From contig CP033051.1 in NCBI GenBank assembly GCA_003667865.1, forward strand, positions 4,285,001 through 4,349,000: a DNA stretch of 64,000 nt, read 5' to 3'. Of this stretch, positions 40,920 to 49,319 are shown in pieces. Below the pieces are notes generated by a model. It saw nothing but the letters and a program-made list of their open reading frames with translations, made no database searches and was not told where the DNA came from. Position 1 is the first letter of the stretch. Every line of letters starts with the position of its first letter. The translations under genes and the position numbers were made by a program. This stretch comes from Rossellomorea marisflavi. Lineage in GTDB: Bacteria > Bacillota > Bacilli > Bacillales > Bacillaceae_B.

Positions 40920-41204
40920 TCACTGATCTAGAAATGTCACTTCGTCTATTTTTCCTTCGAGTAGGATTTCTTCTGGAAGTATCGTTTTAATAACAAAGGA
41001 ATTCCCTTTTACTAAAAGCTGGCCTTGCTTTAACAACAACCGAATTTCTTTTTCTGTAAAAGTCAGCAATCCCCTATGGTTTTCTATATAGATATGGATC
41101 TGCCCAATCATTGTTATTCTAGGAAGGTCCATCATGACATCTTCCGGTAGGTCCATCTTTTGGGTCATCCATTGGCGCATCTGTTGAACCCAGTTTTTTG
41201 CCAT
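40920..41204 (-). CDS. yqfC: Sporulation protein YqfC
   Basis: Small protein of 94 residues of the YabP/YqfC family; it contains DLPRITMIGQIHIYIENHRGLL, typical of these spore-related beta-rich proteins. The ATG at 41204 comes at the very end of the floA operon terminator, and its GGGGG ribosome binding site is inside that hairpin. The gene is co-linear with yqfD, with a 14-base gap. Confidence 0.88.
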   Translation of the reverse strand: MAKNWVQQMRQWMTQKMDLPEDVMMDLPRITMIGQIHIYIENHRGLLTFTEKEIRLLLKQGQLLVKGNSFVIKTILPEEILLEGKIDEVTFLDQ

Positions 41205-41252
41205 AAAAAAGAACCCCCTTTCATCTCATGTTTATGAAATGAAAAGGGGTTT
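41205..41252 (-). terminator. Terminator of the nfeD-floA-yqfB operon, overlapping the yqfC ribosome binding site
   Basis: AACCCCCTTTCATCTCAT (41212-41229) pairs with ATGAAATGAAAAGGGGTT (41234-41251), followed on the minus strand by T6. The yqfC ATG immediately follows the T-run. Confidence 0.9.
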
Positions 41253-41257
41253 CATGA
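41229..41257 (-). promoter_or_regulatory. Candidate sigma-E promoter of yqfC-yqfD
   Basis: On the minus strand TCATGAA (41257-41251), 14 bases, CATAAACA (41236-41229). The spacing is right but the -35 is poor (TCAT only) and the -10 matches five positions. The predicted start, near 41222, would drop the left arm of the terminator hairpin. Confidence 0.3.
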
Positions 41258-41266
41258 TTGTTATTT

Positions 41267-41671
41267 TTAACTACGGTGAGTTCTCTTTTTAGATCTTGGA
41301 GGACCAAACACTTCAGAGAAAATAATTCCCTTCACAATATCCTGCTTATTTCTAAATTGCGCATGATAAGTACGTGTTATATCCTGATTTTTTATTGGAT
41401 TCGCTCTATCATTTTTAGGTTTAAATGATCTTACCGGTGTATAGCGTTTTTCTTCAGCTATAATAGGCTGTCTTTCTTTATTATCATTATACCGGTCAAT
41501 GCTCGCTTCTACTTTCGTTTCGGCCTCTTCTGGAAATGTTTCAAATAAAGTAGAAGATTGTGTTTCCTCTGACCTCCGAGGTATTTTTTGTTCTTTCTGG
41601 TTTTGTTCTTTTCTTCGATTCACAAGCATGCCTATAAAACTAATTATAGCAGCTAAAATTAATCCTTCCAT
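41267..41671 (-). CDS. yqfB: YqfB-like membrane-anchored protein
   Basis: Protein of 134 residues with one N-terminal membrane helix (about 2-18) and a long charged, probably disordered cytoplasmic tail. The tail ends in a more ordered block (DIVKGIIFSEVFGPPRS). The place after floA matches B. subtilis yqfB, the last gene of the sigma-W controlled yqeZ-yqfA-yqfB operon. The function is unknown. Confidence 0.75.
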   Translation of the reverse strand: MEGLILAAIISFIGMLVNRRKEQNQKEQKIPRRSEETQSSTLFETFPEEAETKVEASIDRYNDNKERQPIIAEEKRYTPVRSFKPKNDRANPIKNQDITRTYHAQFRNKQDIVKGIIFSEVFGPPRSKKRTHRS

Positions 41672-41752
41672 GTTGAGGTTCTCCTTTCTTCTGGTCTAAC
41701 ACAAGCTAAGATTAAATTAGCTTAGACCGATGAGACACCCTCATCTAAGATT

Positions 41753-42753
41753 TTATTCATCTCGATTTGAATCTTGATTATCTCCTGTTACTTTTCCAAT
41801 AGAATTTCTCATATCGGTATCAGCATCAATATTCTTGAAATTCATGTAATCCATGACACCAATATTTCCTGAACGAAGTGCTTCAGCCATTGCTAATGGT
41901 ACTTCTGCCTCTGCCTCAACAACTTTCGCTCTCATTTCTTGTACGCGTGCAATCATTTCTTGTTCATTCGCTACGGCCATTGCACGACGCTCTTCTGCTT
42001 TAGCTTGTGCAATATTTTTATCCGCTTCAGCTTGCTCGATTTGTAGATGTGCTCCAATGTTCTTACCGATATCAACATCCGCAATATCAATGGAGAGGAT
42101 TTCAAATGCTGTACCTGCATCTAATCCTTTAGTTAAAACTGTTTGTGAGATCAAATCAGGGTTCTCAAGTACTTTTTTGTGATTATCTGAAGAACCAATC
42201 GTGGAAACAATTCCTTCCCCAACACGGGCAACGATTGTTTCTTCACCAGCTCCCCTACTAGTCGTTCAATATTCGCTCTTACCGTAATACGAGCCTTTGC
42301 TTTAACCTCAATACCGTCCATAGCAACACCGGCAATGAAAGGTGTTTCAATTACTTTAGGGTTTACACTCATTTGTACTGCTTCTAATACATCTCGTCCA
42401 GCTAAATCAATCGCTGCACAACGTTCAAATGATAACTCAATGTTTGCACGCTGAGCGGCAATTAAAGCATTTACTACGCGGTCAACATTACCACCAGCTA
42501 AGTAGTGACTTTCAAGTTGATTTGTCGATAAATCTAAACCAGCTTTATGTGCTTTAATTAGTGGATTGATTACTCGACTTGGAATAACACGACGTAATCT
42601 CATTCCGATTAATGTCAAGATACTAACTTTAACACCTGCTGCAATTGCAGAAATCCACAGCATAATTGGAACAAATGTAAATAATACAGCTAATAAAATA
42701 ACACCTACGATAATAGCACCTAATAAAAGTATTGTGCCTGCATCTAAAACCAT
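41753..42753 (-). pseudogene. floA: Flotillin-like protein FloA (YqfA), interrupted by a one-base frameshift
   Basis: FloA organises ordered lipid domains in the membrane. The first 163 or so codons (from 42753) run through the membrane hairpin and SPFH region to NIERLVG. Reading then shifts and meets a stop at 42151. The second frame supplies [16 protein letters not shown] onward and continues through the AEAE coiled-coil repeats to 41753. Adding one G to the run of four at 42255-42252 restores a single frame of normal length (about 333 residues). It is either a true mutation or a homopolymer sequencing error. Confidence 0.85.
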
Positions 42754-42788
42754 AATAGTACCTCCAATGTATTAAACTTTATAATAGT

Positions 42789-42835
42789 ATTTCACAGTTG
42801 ATACGTTTATTGCATCCTATTATCAACTGTGAAAT
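42789..42835 (-). other. Intercistronic stem-loop between nfeD and floA
   Basis: ATTTCACAGTTGATA (42789-42803) pairs perfectly over 15 bp with TATCAACTGTGAAAT (42821-42835), leaving a 17-base loop. No T-run follows on the minus strand, so this is more likely a processing or stability element than a terminator. Confidence 0.7.
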
Positions 42836-42856
42836 GTAGTACTGGTTTGAATGAAA

Positions 42857-44170
42857 CTATGAGTTGATTTCACGAACAACAATTCGTGACCCTTCAACTT
42901 TTACAACACGTACTTCTTTATTCGCTTGAATAAAGCCACCTTCTGACACGGCATCAATTCTCTCTTCTTCAATGACTATAGTACCTGCTGGTCTAAAAGG
43001 GGTTTTTGTAATGCCGACTTTTCCGATTAATTCTAGCCTGTTTACATTTGAAACATAGCCACTTTCTGTATTGGTTGAGTCTCTTAAAATAATCTTATTA
43101 AACAATTTCATTTTTTTCCCCAGCACCTTTGTAAGGATAATCATAACAATAACCGCAAGCACAATGGCAATAATTAATGAAATAGCCATTTGCATAATAT
43201 TGCCCCCAGCTAGAAGAATACTTCCTATAATTGCGAGACTCCCCAAGATTCCCGCAATCCCCCCAGGTAAAAAGAACTCTGCAATGACAAGTCCTAATCC
43301 AAGAAGAAATAGAATAAGCGTCTCATAACCAGCGAGTCCTGCAACCATATGTCCATAAAAGAATAATAATAGGGATGCTAGCCCGATTGAGCCTGCAACA
43401 CCAAACCCTGGCGAATATAGTTCAACAACCAATCCTAGACTAGCGAGTGATAACAAGATTGGAACAACAATCGGATTTGTAATAAATCTCGCTAAGCTTT
43501 CTGCAAATGTTTCCTCAAGCTGTTTAACAGTCGCATCTCCCATTCCTAGCTGGGAATACAGTTCATCTAGTGAAGCAACTGTCCCTTCTGAGTAATTGAC
43601 TTCCCTAGCTGTTTCGGAGTCTAGTGTGAGTAGCTCTCCTTTTTCCAAGCCTATTTCGGGAATTTCAATTGAGTCATCTGCCATTGCCATCGCATAGATC
43701 GGATCACGATCATGTGATTGTGCAGCACTTTTCATCGCAGACAACCAGTAGCTTTGAGCTTTTTTATCAGCAGCAGTTCCTTGTTGGTTAATAACAGCAG
43801 CAGATCCCATCGTAGAATTTGGTACCATGTAAATCTCATCTGCATGTAATGCGATAAATGCACCTGCTGAGAGAGCACGATTATTAATAAAGGCAACATT
43901 CTTTGTTTCGATACTATCTAAGAGCTTACCTATATCACCTGCTGCATCTACTAGTCCACCTGGCGTATCAATATCGAATACAATTAGATCGGCATTCTGT
44001 TTTTGTGCATCCGAAATCGCTCGTTCCAAGAATGCATACAACCCTTTTTCAACTTCTTTGTGAATGGGTATGACAAAAACGATTTGGTCATTATCCGCTT
44101 TACTAGCTAATGGTTGAAATAAACTTAGAGTTAAACTGACAAAAAGAAGAGCATAAATCAGCTTTCTCAA
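42857..44170 (-). CDS. yqeZ: NfeD-family membrane serine protease homologue (YqeZ)
   Basis: NfeD1b protein of about 437 residues. A signal peptide (to about ASKA, residue 25) is followed by a ClpP-like protease domain with DIDTPGG, ALSAGAFIAL and STMGSAAVI. Then come four to five membrane helices (about 225-345) and a C-terminal soluble OB-fold NfeD domain. NfeD partners flotillins, and floA is next in the operon. The TTG at 44170 has AAAGGAGGAG upstream and opens directly into the signal peptide; the longer frame from 44203 does not. Confidence 0.9.
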   Translation of the reverse strand: MRKLIYALLFVSLTLSLFQPLASKADNDQIVFVIPIHKEVEKGLYAFLERAISDAQKQNADLIVFDIDTPGGLVDAAGDIGKLLDSIETKNVAFINNRALSAGAFIALHADEIYMVPNSTMGSAAVINQQGTAADKKAQSYWLSAMKSAAQSHDRDPIYAMAMADDSIEIPEIGLEKGELLTLDSETAREVNYSEGTVASLDELYSQLGMGDATVKQLEETFAESLARFITNPIVVPILLSLASLGLVVELYSPGFGVAGSIGLASLLLFFYGHMVAGLAGYETLILFLLGLGLVIAEFFLPGGIAGILGSLAIIGSILLAGGNIMQMAISLIIAIVLAVIVMIILTKVLGKKMKLFNKIILRDSTNTESGYVSNVNRLELIGKVGITKTPFRPAGTIVIEEERIDAVSEGGFIQANKEVRVVKVEGSRIVVREINS

Positions 44171-44283
44171 GTAGAAACTCCTCCTTTCCTTCCGCTGTAT
44201 CATATATGGATATCTAGATATAAAGAAAAAGTGATAACATGCTTAAGTAAGTGTATAAACACACTATTAGCATTTATATTATG

Positions 44284-44309
44284 TACGTTTTAAATGTAAA
44301 TAGGTTTCA
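44284..44309 (-). promoter_or_regulatory. Sigma-W promoter of the yqeZ-floA-yqfB operon
   Basis: On the minus strand TGAAAC (44309-44304), exactly 16 bases, CGTA (44287-44284). This equals the sigma-W consensus. The orthologous yqeZ-yqfA-yqfB operon in B. subtilis belongs to the sigma-W regulon and protects against sublancin. Confidence 0.88.
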
Positions 44310-44415
44310 CAATTTTTTATTATTTTTAATTTATGTTTAGGGCAGTACATTTAAAATAACCGATACATATTTAACATCATCATTATTATGTGTATATTTA
44401 TTATGAATACAACAC

Positions 44416-44453
44416 AAAAAGCCGAGAAACGTTAAAACGCTTCTCGGCTTTTT
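44416..44453 (-). terminator. Terminator of rpsU-yqeY
   Basis: GCCGAGAA (44421-44428) pairs with TTCTCGGC (44441-44448), extended by A5 and T5 on the outside. Confidence 0.93.
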
Positions 44454-44457
44454 ATCT

Positions 44458-44904
44458 TTAAGAAAGGTGTTGATTCACAAGTTTGTTGACGAGAGCTCCA
44501 TCGGCTTTCCCTTTTACTTTAGGCATGATTGCCCCCATCACTTTGCCCATATCAGCCTTAGAAGTAGCACCAACATCAGAGATTACTTCTTGAATAATGG
44601 TAGAAACTTCTTCTTCTGATAGTTGTTTAGGCATATATATTTCGACGTAAGTCAGTTCAGTTTGAATTTTTTCAACAAGATCTGTACGACCTGCTTTTTC
44701 AAACTCTAGGAGGGAGTCTTTTCGTTGCTTCACTTCACGAGAAAGTACTGTCAACTCTTCGTCTTCCGATAGCTCTTGTTTTCCAAATTTAATGGCTTCA
44801 TTTTGAATGGCAGCCTTTAGCATCCGGATTACAGTGAGTCTATCTTTTTCTTTGCTCTTCATTGCTTGCTTCATATCTTCGTTTAAACGATTGAGAAGAC
44901 TCAT
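44458..44904 (-). CDS. yqeY: GatB/YqeY domain-containing protein YqeY
   Basis: Protein of 148 residues, all helical, resembling the C-terminal tRNA-binding tail of the amidotransferase subunit GatB. A typical opening ([20 protein letters not shown]) and end ([17 protein letters not shown]) are present. The role is not established; tRNA-linked metabolism is suspected. It follows rpsU by 14 bases. Confidence 0.93.
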   Translation of the reverse strand: MSLLNRLNEDMKQAMKSKEKDRLTVIRMLKAAIQNEAIKFGKQELSEDEELTVLSREVKQRKDSLLEFEKAGRTDLVEKIQTELTYVEIYMPKQLSEEEVSTIIQEVISDVGATSKADMGKVMGAIMPKVKGKADGALVNKLVNQHLS

Positions 44905-44918
44905 AAAAGCACCCTCTC

Positions 44919-45092
44919 TTAGAACTTACGTTTTCTAGCCGCTTCCGACTTCTTTTTACGCTTTACGCTTGGCTTATCATAAAATTCGCGCTTTCTAACC
45001 TCTTGCATAGTTCCACTTTTAGAAACAGTACGTTTGAAGCGACGAAGAGCATCTTCAAGCGATTCGTTTTTACGAACAACTGTTTTTGACAT
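44919..45092 (-). CDS. rpsU: 30S ribosomal protein S21
   Basis: Small basic ribosomal protein of 57 residues, with the usual start [20 protein letters not shown] and a Lys/Arg-rich end. The ATG at 45092 is preceded by GGAGGGAGGGA; an in-frame codon eight residues earlier lies inside that site. The transcript has a leader of about 207 bases with several hairpins. Confidence 0.97.
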   Translation of the reverse strand: MSKTVVRKNESLEDALRRFKRTVSKSGTMQEVRKREFYDKPSVKRKKKSEAARKRKF

Positions 45093-45299
45093 CTCTCTTT
45101 CCCTCCCTCCGAACACACTACACTTACATGATCAAGTTAAATCACAGAACTCTAGATTACTCTAGAAATTCTAGATGTATGTTGTACATACATTCACTAA
45201 TATAACCACCAAGAGATGGTCTATTCCTTGTATTCTCCTATACAAGGTGACAGAAAGTGCATGTCTTTCTAGAATGGATTTATTTCTAAATCCAATTAC
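45093..45299 (-). ncRNA. Multi-hairpin 5' leader of rpsU
   Basis: In transcript order (minus strand) the leader holds GGATTTA-GAAA-TAAATCC (45293-45276), AGAAAG/CTTTCT (45270-45252), CCTTGTAT-AGGAGA-ATACAAGG (45247-45226), ATGTATGT-ACA-ACATACAT (45193-45175), and a TCTAGA/TCTAGA pair (45175-45161). Three of these are perfect 7-8 bp stems. No T-run and no leader peptide is evident. I do not recognise a named family. Autoregulation by S21 is a guess. Confidence 0.55.
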
Positions 45300-45305
45300 T
45301 TAGCA

Positions 45306-45334
45306 ATTATAATATAAGCCTTTCGATTGGTCAA
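45306..45334 (-). promoter_or_regulatory. SigA promoter of rpsU-yqeY
   Basis: On the minus strand TTGACC (45334-45329), 17 bases, TATAAT (45311-45306). Only one base departs from consensus. It predicts a start near 45299. Confidence 0.85.
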
Positions 45335-45414
45335 CATTTTCTCTATAATTGTGTATTTTAATCAGCATGTCCTAATATGTTCCCCCATATGATTACATAT
45401 AAGGAGGGAAAACC

Positions 45415-46329
45415 ATGATCAATACTATATTATTTATTCTTTTAATCGGTGTTTTTTTATTCGGAATGTCACTCTTACGAGCAGGGTTGTATAATATTTC
45501 CAATGAAAAAATGGAGAATATTTTATATAAATTAACAAGTACTCCAGTAAAAGGAATGCTTACTGGGATGGTTCTCACTGCTCTAATACATAGTAGCTCA
45601 GCTGTAATGGTCATTACGGTCGGCCTAGTGGCTTCTCGTTTAATTCCTTTCAAACAAACAATCGGTATTATGCTAGGAGCAAATATAGGGACAACTTTTA
45701 CTCTTGAGCTCTTCACTCTAAATATGAATTTTATGATTCTTCCCGCTATAGGAGTTGGAGCTATATTCTATCTTGTAAAAAAGCAAACATATAAATCTAT
45801 TGGACAATCGTTAATAGGATTTGGACTTATTTTTTTAGCAATTGACTGCATTCAAAAGGTGGCTTCCCCATTAGCAAATAGCCCTTCCATTCACGCTCTT
45901 CTCACGAACATTAATGATTCCATATTTCTTTCCCTTATGGCTGGAACTTTCATGACAGCTGTTATTCAGTCAAGTACTGTTGTGACAGGTGTTGCAATGG
46001 GGCTTTTAGCGAGCTCGGTTTTATCTCTTCCTACAGGAATTGCCATTATGTTAGGGGCAAATGTCGGGACATGTATTACAGCGTTTATTGCGAGTATTGG
46101 TGGTGGACTTGAGGCAAAAAGAACGGCTTATGCTCATATATGGTTGAATATTCTGGGTGTACTTGTCTTTGTCCCATTTATTCCATATCTCGGTACGTTT
46201 GTTTCGTTTGTAGCAGATGAACCTAATGTACAGTTGGCTCATGCTAGTGTGTTGTTTAATGTTATTTGTTCTTTGTTGATTCTTCCGTTTGCTTATCGGT
46301 TTTCACGGTTTATTGAGCGGATTAGTTGA
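45415..46329 (+). CDS. yqeW: Na/Pi cotransporter family protein YqeW
   Basis: Membrane protein of 304 residues with two inverted PNaS repeats: HSSSAVMVITVG with GANIGTTFTLE, and QSSTVVTGVAMG with GANVGTCITA. Unlike the 542-residue paralogue at 6098, it has no PhoU domain. Sodium-coupled phosphate movement is likely but unproven. An AAGGAGGG site precedes the ATG. It is divergent from rpsU, as in B. subtilis. Confidence 0.88.
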   Translation: MINTILFILLIGVFLFGMSLLRAGLYNISNEKMENILYKLTSTPVKGMLTGMVLTALIHSSSAVMVITVGLVASRLIPFKQTIGIMLGANIGTTFTLELFTLNMNFMILPAIGVGAIFYLVKKQTYKSIGQSLIGFGLIFLAIDCIQKVASPLANSPSIHALLTNINDSIFLSLMAGTFMTAVIQSSTVVTGVAMGLLASSVLSLPTGIAIMLGANVGTCITAFIASIGGGLEAKRTAYAHIWLNILGVLVFVPFIPYLGTFVSFVADEPNVQLAHASVLFNVICSLLILPFAYRFSRFIERIS

Positions 46330-46378
46330 TGCTTACTATTTAGCTTGTTTAAGAGTAGTTCCCCAATTAATACTTGGT

Positions 46379-46488
46379 CCGTTGCTTTCCGCGGGGCGAC
46401 GGTGAGCCTCCTCTGCGCTTGCGCCTGCGGGGTCTCACCAGTGCCGCTATGTCCCGCAGGAGTCAAGCACCTTCCGCTCCAAGCAACT
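46379..46488 (+). repeat. Dispersed palindromic element, copy 3 (internally deleted)
   Basis: It starts GTTGCTTTCCGCGGGG and ends CTTCCGCTCCAAGCAAC. Compared with copies 5 and 6, about 21 bases are missing at the left. The missing part is flanked in those copies by two GCTTTCCGC repeats (one imperfect in copy 5), which suggests loss by recombination or slippage. The pair GGTGAG/CTCACC is kept. Confidence 0.88.
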
Positions 46489-46542
46489 TTGTAGTTTGAG
46501 AAATCTTTAGGTTTTGAACTTTTTTATTGCACCCATAAAAAC

Positions 46543-46582
46543 AAAAAAGAAGTGCAACATGGTTACATGTAACACTTCTTTT
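46543..46582 (-). terminator. Terminator of deoC
   Basis: AAAAGAAGTG pairs with CACTTCTTTT (46545-46554 with 46573-46582), with an inner ACATG/CATGT stem. T-run on the minus strand. Confidence 0.88.
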
Positions 46583-46590
46583 ACTTTATT

Positions 46591-47262
46591 TTAATAATCT
46601 GAATCGCTTTGTAGGCCTTGTACGATTTTTACTCCTGAGCTTGCTCCTATGCGAGTGGCACCTGCTTTAATCATGGTTTCTGTGTCTTCTAAGCTTCTTA
46701 CTCCCCCAGATGCTTTAACTCCTAGGTCTGGTCCGACTGTCTTTCTCATTAGTTCGATGTCTTCTTTTGTTGCACCGCCTGTTGAGAATCCTGTTGATGT
46801 TTTAACAAAGTCTGCTCCAGCTTCTTTACTTAATTGACAAGCACGAACTTTTTCGTCTTCTGTTAATAAGCTTGCCTCGATAATGACCTTTGTTAGTGCT
46901 TTACCTTTTGCTGCTTGAACGACAGCTTCAATATCTTTCTTAACAAGGTCGTCATTACCATCTTTTAATGCGCCAATATTGATAACCATGTCTACTTCAG
47001 TTGCGCCATTTTCAATTGCGTTTGTTGTTTCAAAAGCTTTTACCTCAGAAGTTGTCGCACCAAGAGGGAAGCCAATTACTGTACATACCTTAACCTCAGT
47101 ACCATTTAATAACTCACTACAGTATTTCACCCAAGTTGGGTTAACACAAACGGAAGCAAATGTGTACTCCTTTGCTTCAGCACAAATCTCCTCTATTTGT
47201 TGTTTGGTCGCTTCAGGTTTTAGTAGTGTGTGATCAATCATCTTTGCAATATTTGTTGTCAT
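46591..47262 (-). CDS. deoC: Deoxyribose-phosphate aldolase DeoC
   Basis: Class I aldolase of 223 residues splitting 2-deoxyribose 5-phosphate into glyceraldehyde 3-phosphate and acetaldehyde. The Schiff-base lysine lies in FVKTSTGFS near residue 152, with a second active-site Lys in GVKASGGVR. The N-terminal [10 protein letters not shown] is typical. AAAGGAGAG precedes the ATG. It stands alone here, whereas B. subtilis keeps deoC in a nucleoside operon elsewhere. Confidence 0.95.
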   Translation of the reverse strand: MTTNIAKMIDHTLLKPEATKQQIEEICAEAKEYTFASVCVNPTWVKYCSELLNGTEVKVCTVIGFPLGATTSEVKAFETTNAIENGATEVDMVINIGALKDGNDDLVKKDIEAVVQAAKGKALTKVIIEASLLTEDEKVRACQLSKEAGADFVKTSTGFSTGGATKEDIELMRKTVGPDLGVKASGGVRSLEDTETMIKAGATRIGASSGVKIVQGLQSDSDY

Positions 47263-47557
47263 ATGATTCTCTCCTTTTAACAGTTGTCCGTACCTTTTTA
47301 CATCATATCAAATGAAATAATAAAAGACGACTCTTTTATTATTTTGCCCTTATTTTTTCATTAGTAGAAGAGAATTTTTACCTAACGCTTTTCCTATACG
47401 TTGTTACTTTTTAACTCGTTTCTGCTAGTAATATGTTCATTATTAGTTCTAGACACTTGTTTTCCAAAGGGAGGAAGTAGATTCACTAGGGTAGACATTT
47501 CCCGCTCCAATCCACTTTAGAGTATTCCTAAACAAAAATCTTTCCGAAAACAGCCTA
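47263..47557. other. Intergenic region with a repeat fragment
   Basis: The side next to deoC should hold its promoter. A fragment around 47495-47512 (CATTTCCCGCTCCAATCCA) resembles the right end of the dispersed element but lacks the rest. No gene is seen. Confidence 0.5.
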
Positions 47558-47618
47558 ATAAAAAGAGGTTGTTACAATAGTGGACCCACTAAATCAGGAT
47601 CTGTTTATTGTAACAACC
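47558..47618 (-). terminator. Terminator of the alpha-glucosidase gene
   Basis: GGTTGTTACAATA (47567-47579) pairs perfectly with TATTGTAACAACC (47606-47618). A T-rich tract follows on the minus strand. Confidence 0.9.
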
Positions 47619-47628
47619 AACATTACGA

Positions 47629-49293
47629 TTATTTTAACTTATATACTCTAGCTTCATAAGGTTTTAACTCAATACCTTCTGCCTCTGTTTGTGATGCAAC
47701 TTCATAGTTATTTAATACTAATTGTGATGAAGACAGATTCATTCCCTTAACTTTGAATACAGCTGGTTTTGTCGACAAATTTGATATAACAAGCATTTGA
47801 CTGTTGTCATCTGTTCTAGTATATGCATAAATTTGTGGATCTTTTTCTAAAAGCAAATCATAAATACCGAACGTAAACACTTTGTTCTCTTTCTTCAAGG
47901 CAATCATTTTTTTGTAGAATGAAAGAATAGATGTTTCATCTTGCTCCTGAGCTTTTACGTTAATTTCTTTAAAATTTGGATTTACTTTCATCCATGGATT
48001 TCCTGAAGAGAATCCTGCATTTTCTTCAGTTGACCATTGCATAGGAGTACGACTGTTGTCACGAGCAGATGCCCAAATAATTTCCATGATGTCATCGTGA
48101 GAGACTCCCTCTTCACGTTTTAAGCGGTAGAGATTTTTCACTGCAACATCATCATAGTCTTCAATTGAAGGGAATTGGACATTCGTCATTCCTATCTCTT
48201 GCCCCTGATAAATAAACGGAGTCCCTTGCATTAAGAAGTACATCGTCGCCATTGCGGTAGCACTTTCTCTCCAGTATTCCGTGTCATTTCCCCAGGTTGA
48301 TACAACACGTGGCTTATCATGATTTTCAATAAATAGGGCGTTCCAGCCGTCTCCCTCTAGACCTTTTTGCCAACGTGTTAACACTTTCTTTAGTTCAACA
48401 ATATCTAATTCTGGATTTGTTTCTGCATCCCAAAGACCTAGATGCTCAAATTGGAAAATCATGTCCATCTTCCCGTTTTCCTTACCAACCCATAATTCTG
48501 CTTCATCAGCTGTTACTCCGTTAGCTTCACCAACAGTCATCACATCATAATTTGCATACGTACGATCCTTAAACTCTTGTAAGAATGTGTGAATACCTTT
48601 TTGGTTCATATGCATATCAAAAGAAGACACATATTTTTTGTTCTTTGGATTCGGCATATCAGGCATACCTGGGCGTTTCTTTATGTGACTAATGGCATCA
48701 ATTCTAAACCCATCAATTCCTTTATCCAACCACCAATTGACAGTATCATATAGTGCATCTCTAACTTCTTCATTTTCCCAGTTTAAATCTGGTTGTTTAG
48801 TAGAGAACACATGTAGATAGTATTGTTCTGTCTCTTCGTCATATTCCCATGCTGAACCACCAAAGATACTTTCCCAGTTATTCGGTTCTTTTCCTTCTTT
48901 ACTATCCTTCCAGATATACCATTCTCGCTTAGGGTTATCCTTAGATGAACGCGATTCAATAAACCACGGATGCTCATCGCTTGTATGGTTTAGCACAAGA
49001 TCAATAATAAGCTTCATCCCTCTAGAGTGGACTTCATCTAATAGTTGGTCAAAATCTTCCATAGTACCAAAGTCTTCCATGATATCTTGATAATCTGAGA
49101 TATCATACCCGTTATCATCATTAGGTGACTTGTACATAGGGCAAATCCAGATCACGTCAATTCCTAAGTCTTTTATATAATCTAAACGTTGAATGATTCC
49201 TTGGAGGTCTCCAATTCCATCTCCGTTTGAGTCTTGAAAGCTACGAGGATAGATTTGATATCCTACTGCTTCTTTACGCCATACTTTATTCAT
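47629..49293 (-). CDS. GH13 alpha-glucosidase, oligo-1,6-glucosidase type
   Basis: Cytoplasmic glycoside hydrolase of 554 residues, with no signal peptide. The GH13 regions are visible: DLVLNH, GFRIDAI with the nucleophile Asp near 199, GEANGV with the acid Glu near 254, and FIENHDKPR with the third Asp. The exo-acting alpha-1,6/alpha-1,4 type (MalL) fits better than trehalose-6-phosphate hydrolase, because of PMYKSPNDDNGYDISDY and overall length. It probably degrades isomaltose- and panose-like sugars. A LacI-family operator is 27 bases upstream. Confidence 0.9.
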   Translation of the reverse strand: MNKVWRKEAVGYQIYPRSFQDSNGDGIGDLQGIIQRLDYIKDLGIDVIWICPMYKSPNDDNGYDISDYQDIMEDFGTMEDFDQLLDEVHSRGMKLIIDLVLNHTSDEHPWFIESRSSKDNPKREWYIWKDSKEGKEPNNWESIFGGSAWEYDEETEQYYLHVFSTKQPDLNWENEEVRDALYDTVNWWLDKGIDGFRIDAISHIKKRPGMPDMPNPKNKKYVSSFDMHMNQKGIHTFLQEFKDRTYANYDVMTVGEANGVTADEAELWVGKENGKMDMIFQFEHLGLWDAETNPELDIVELKKVLTRWQKGLEGDGWNALFIENHDKPRVVSTWGNDTEYWRESATAMATMYFLMQGTPFIYQGQEIGMTNVQFPSIEDYDDVAVKNLYRLKREEGVSHDDIMEIIWASARDNSRTPMQWSTEENAGFSSGNPWMKVNPNFKEINVKAQEQDETSILSFYKKMIALKKENKVFTFGIYDLLLEKDPQIYAYTRTDDNSQMLVISNLSTKPAVFKVKGMNLSSSQLVLNNYEVASQTEAEGIELKPYEARVYKLK

Positions 49294-49319
49294 GTTAACA
49301 CCTCATACTTTTGTTTTAG

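Noticed and set aside
42245-42260. Programmed frameshift in floA
   Set aside because: There is no classical slippery heptamer, internal ribosome binding site or downstream stimulatory hairpin at the junction, and flotillins are not known to need one. Mutation or sequencing error is simpler.
45151-45175. Triple TCTAGA near rpsU as a repeat array
   Set aside because: Three six-base words in 25 bases, with irregular spacing and no unique spacers. They are better explained as arms of leader hairpins. No CRISPR array is present in the window.
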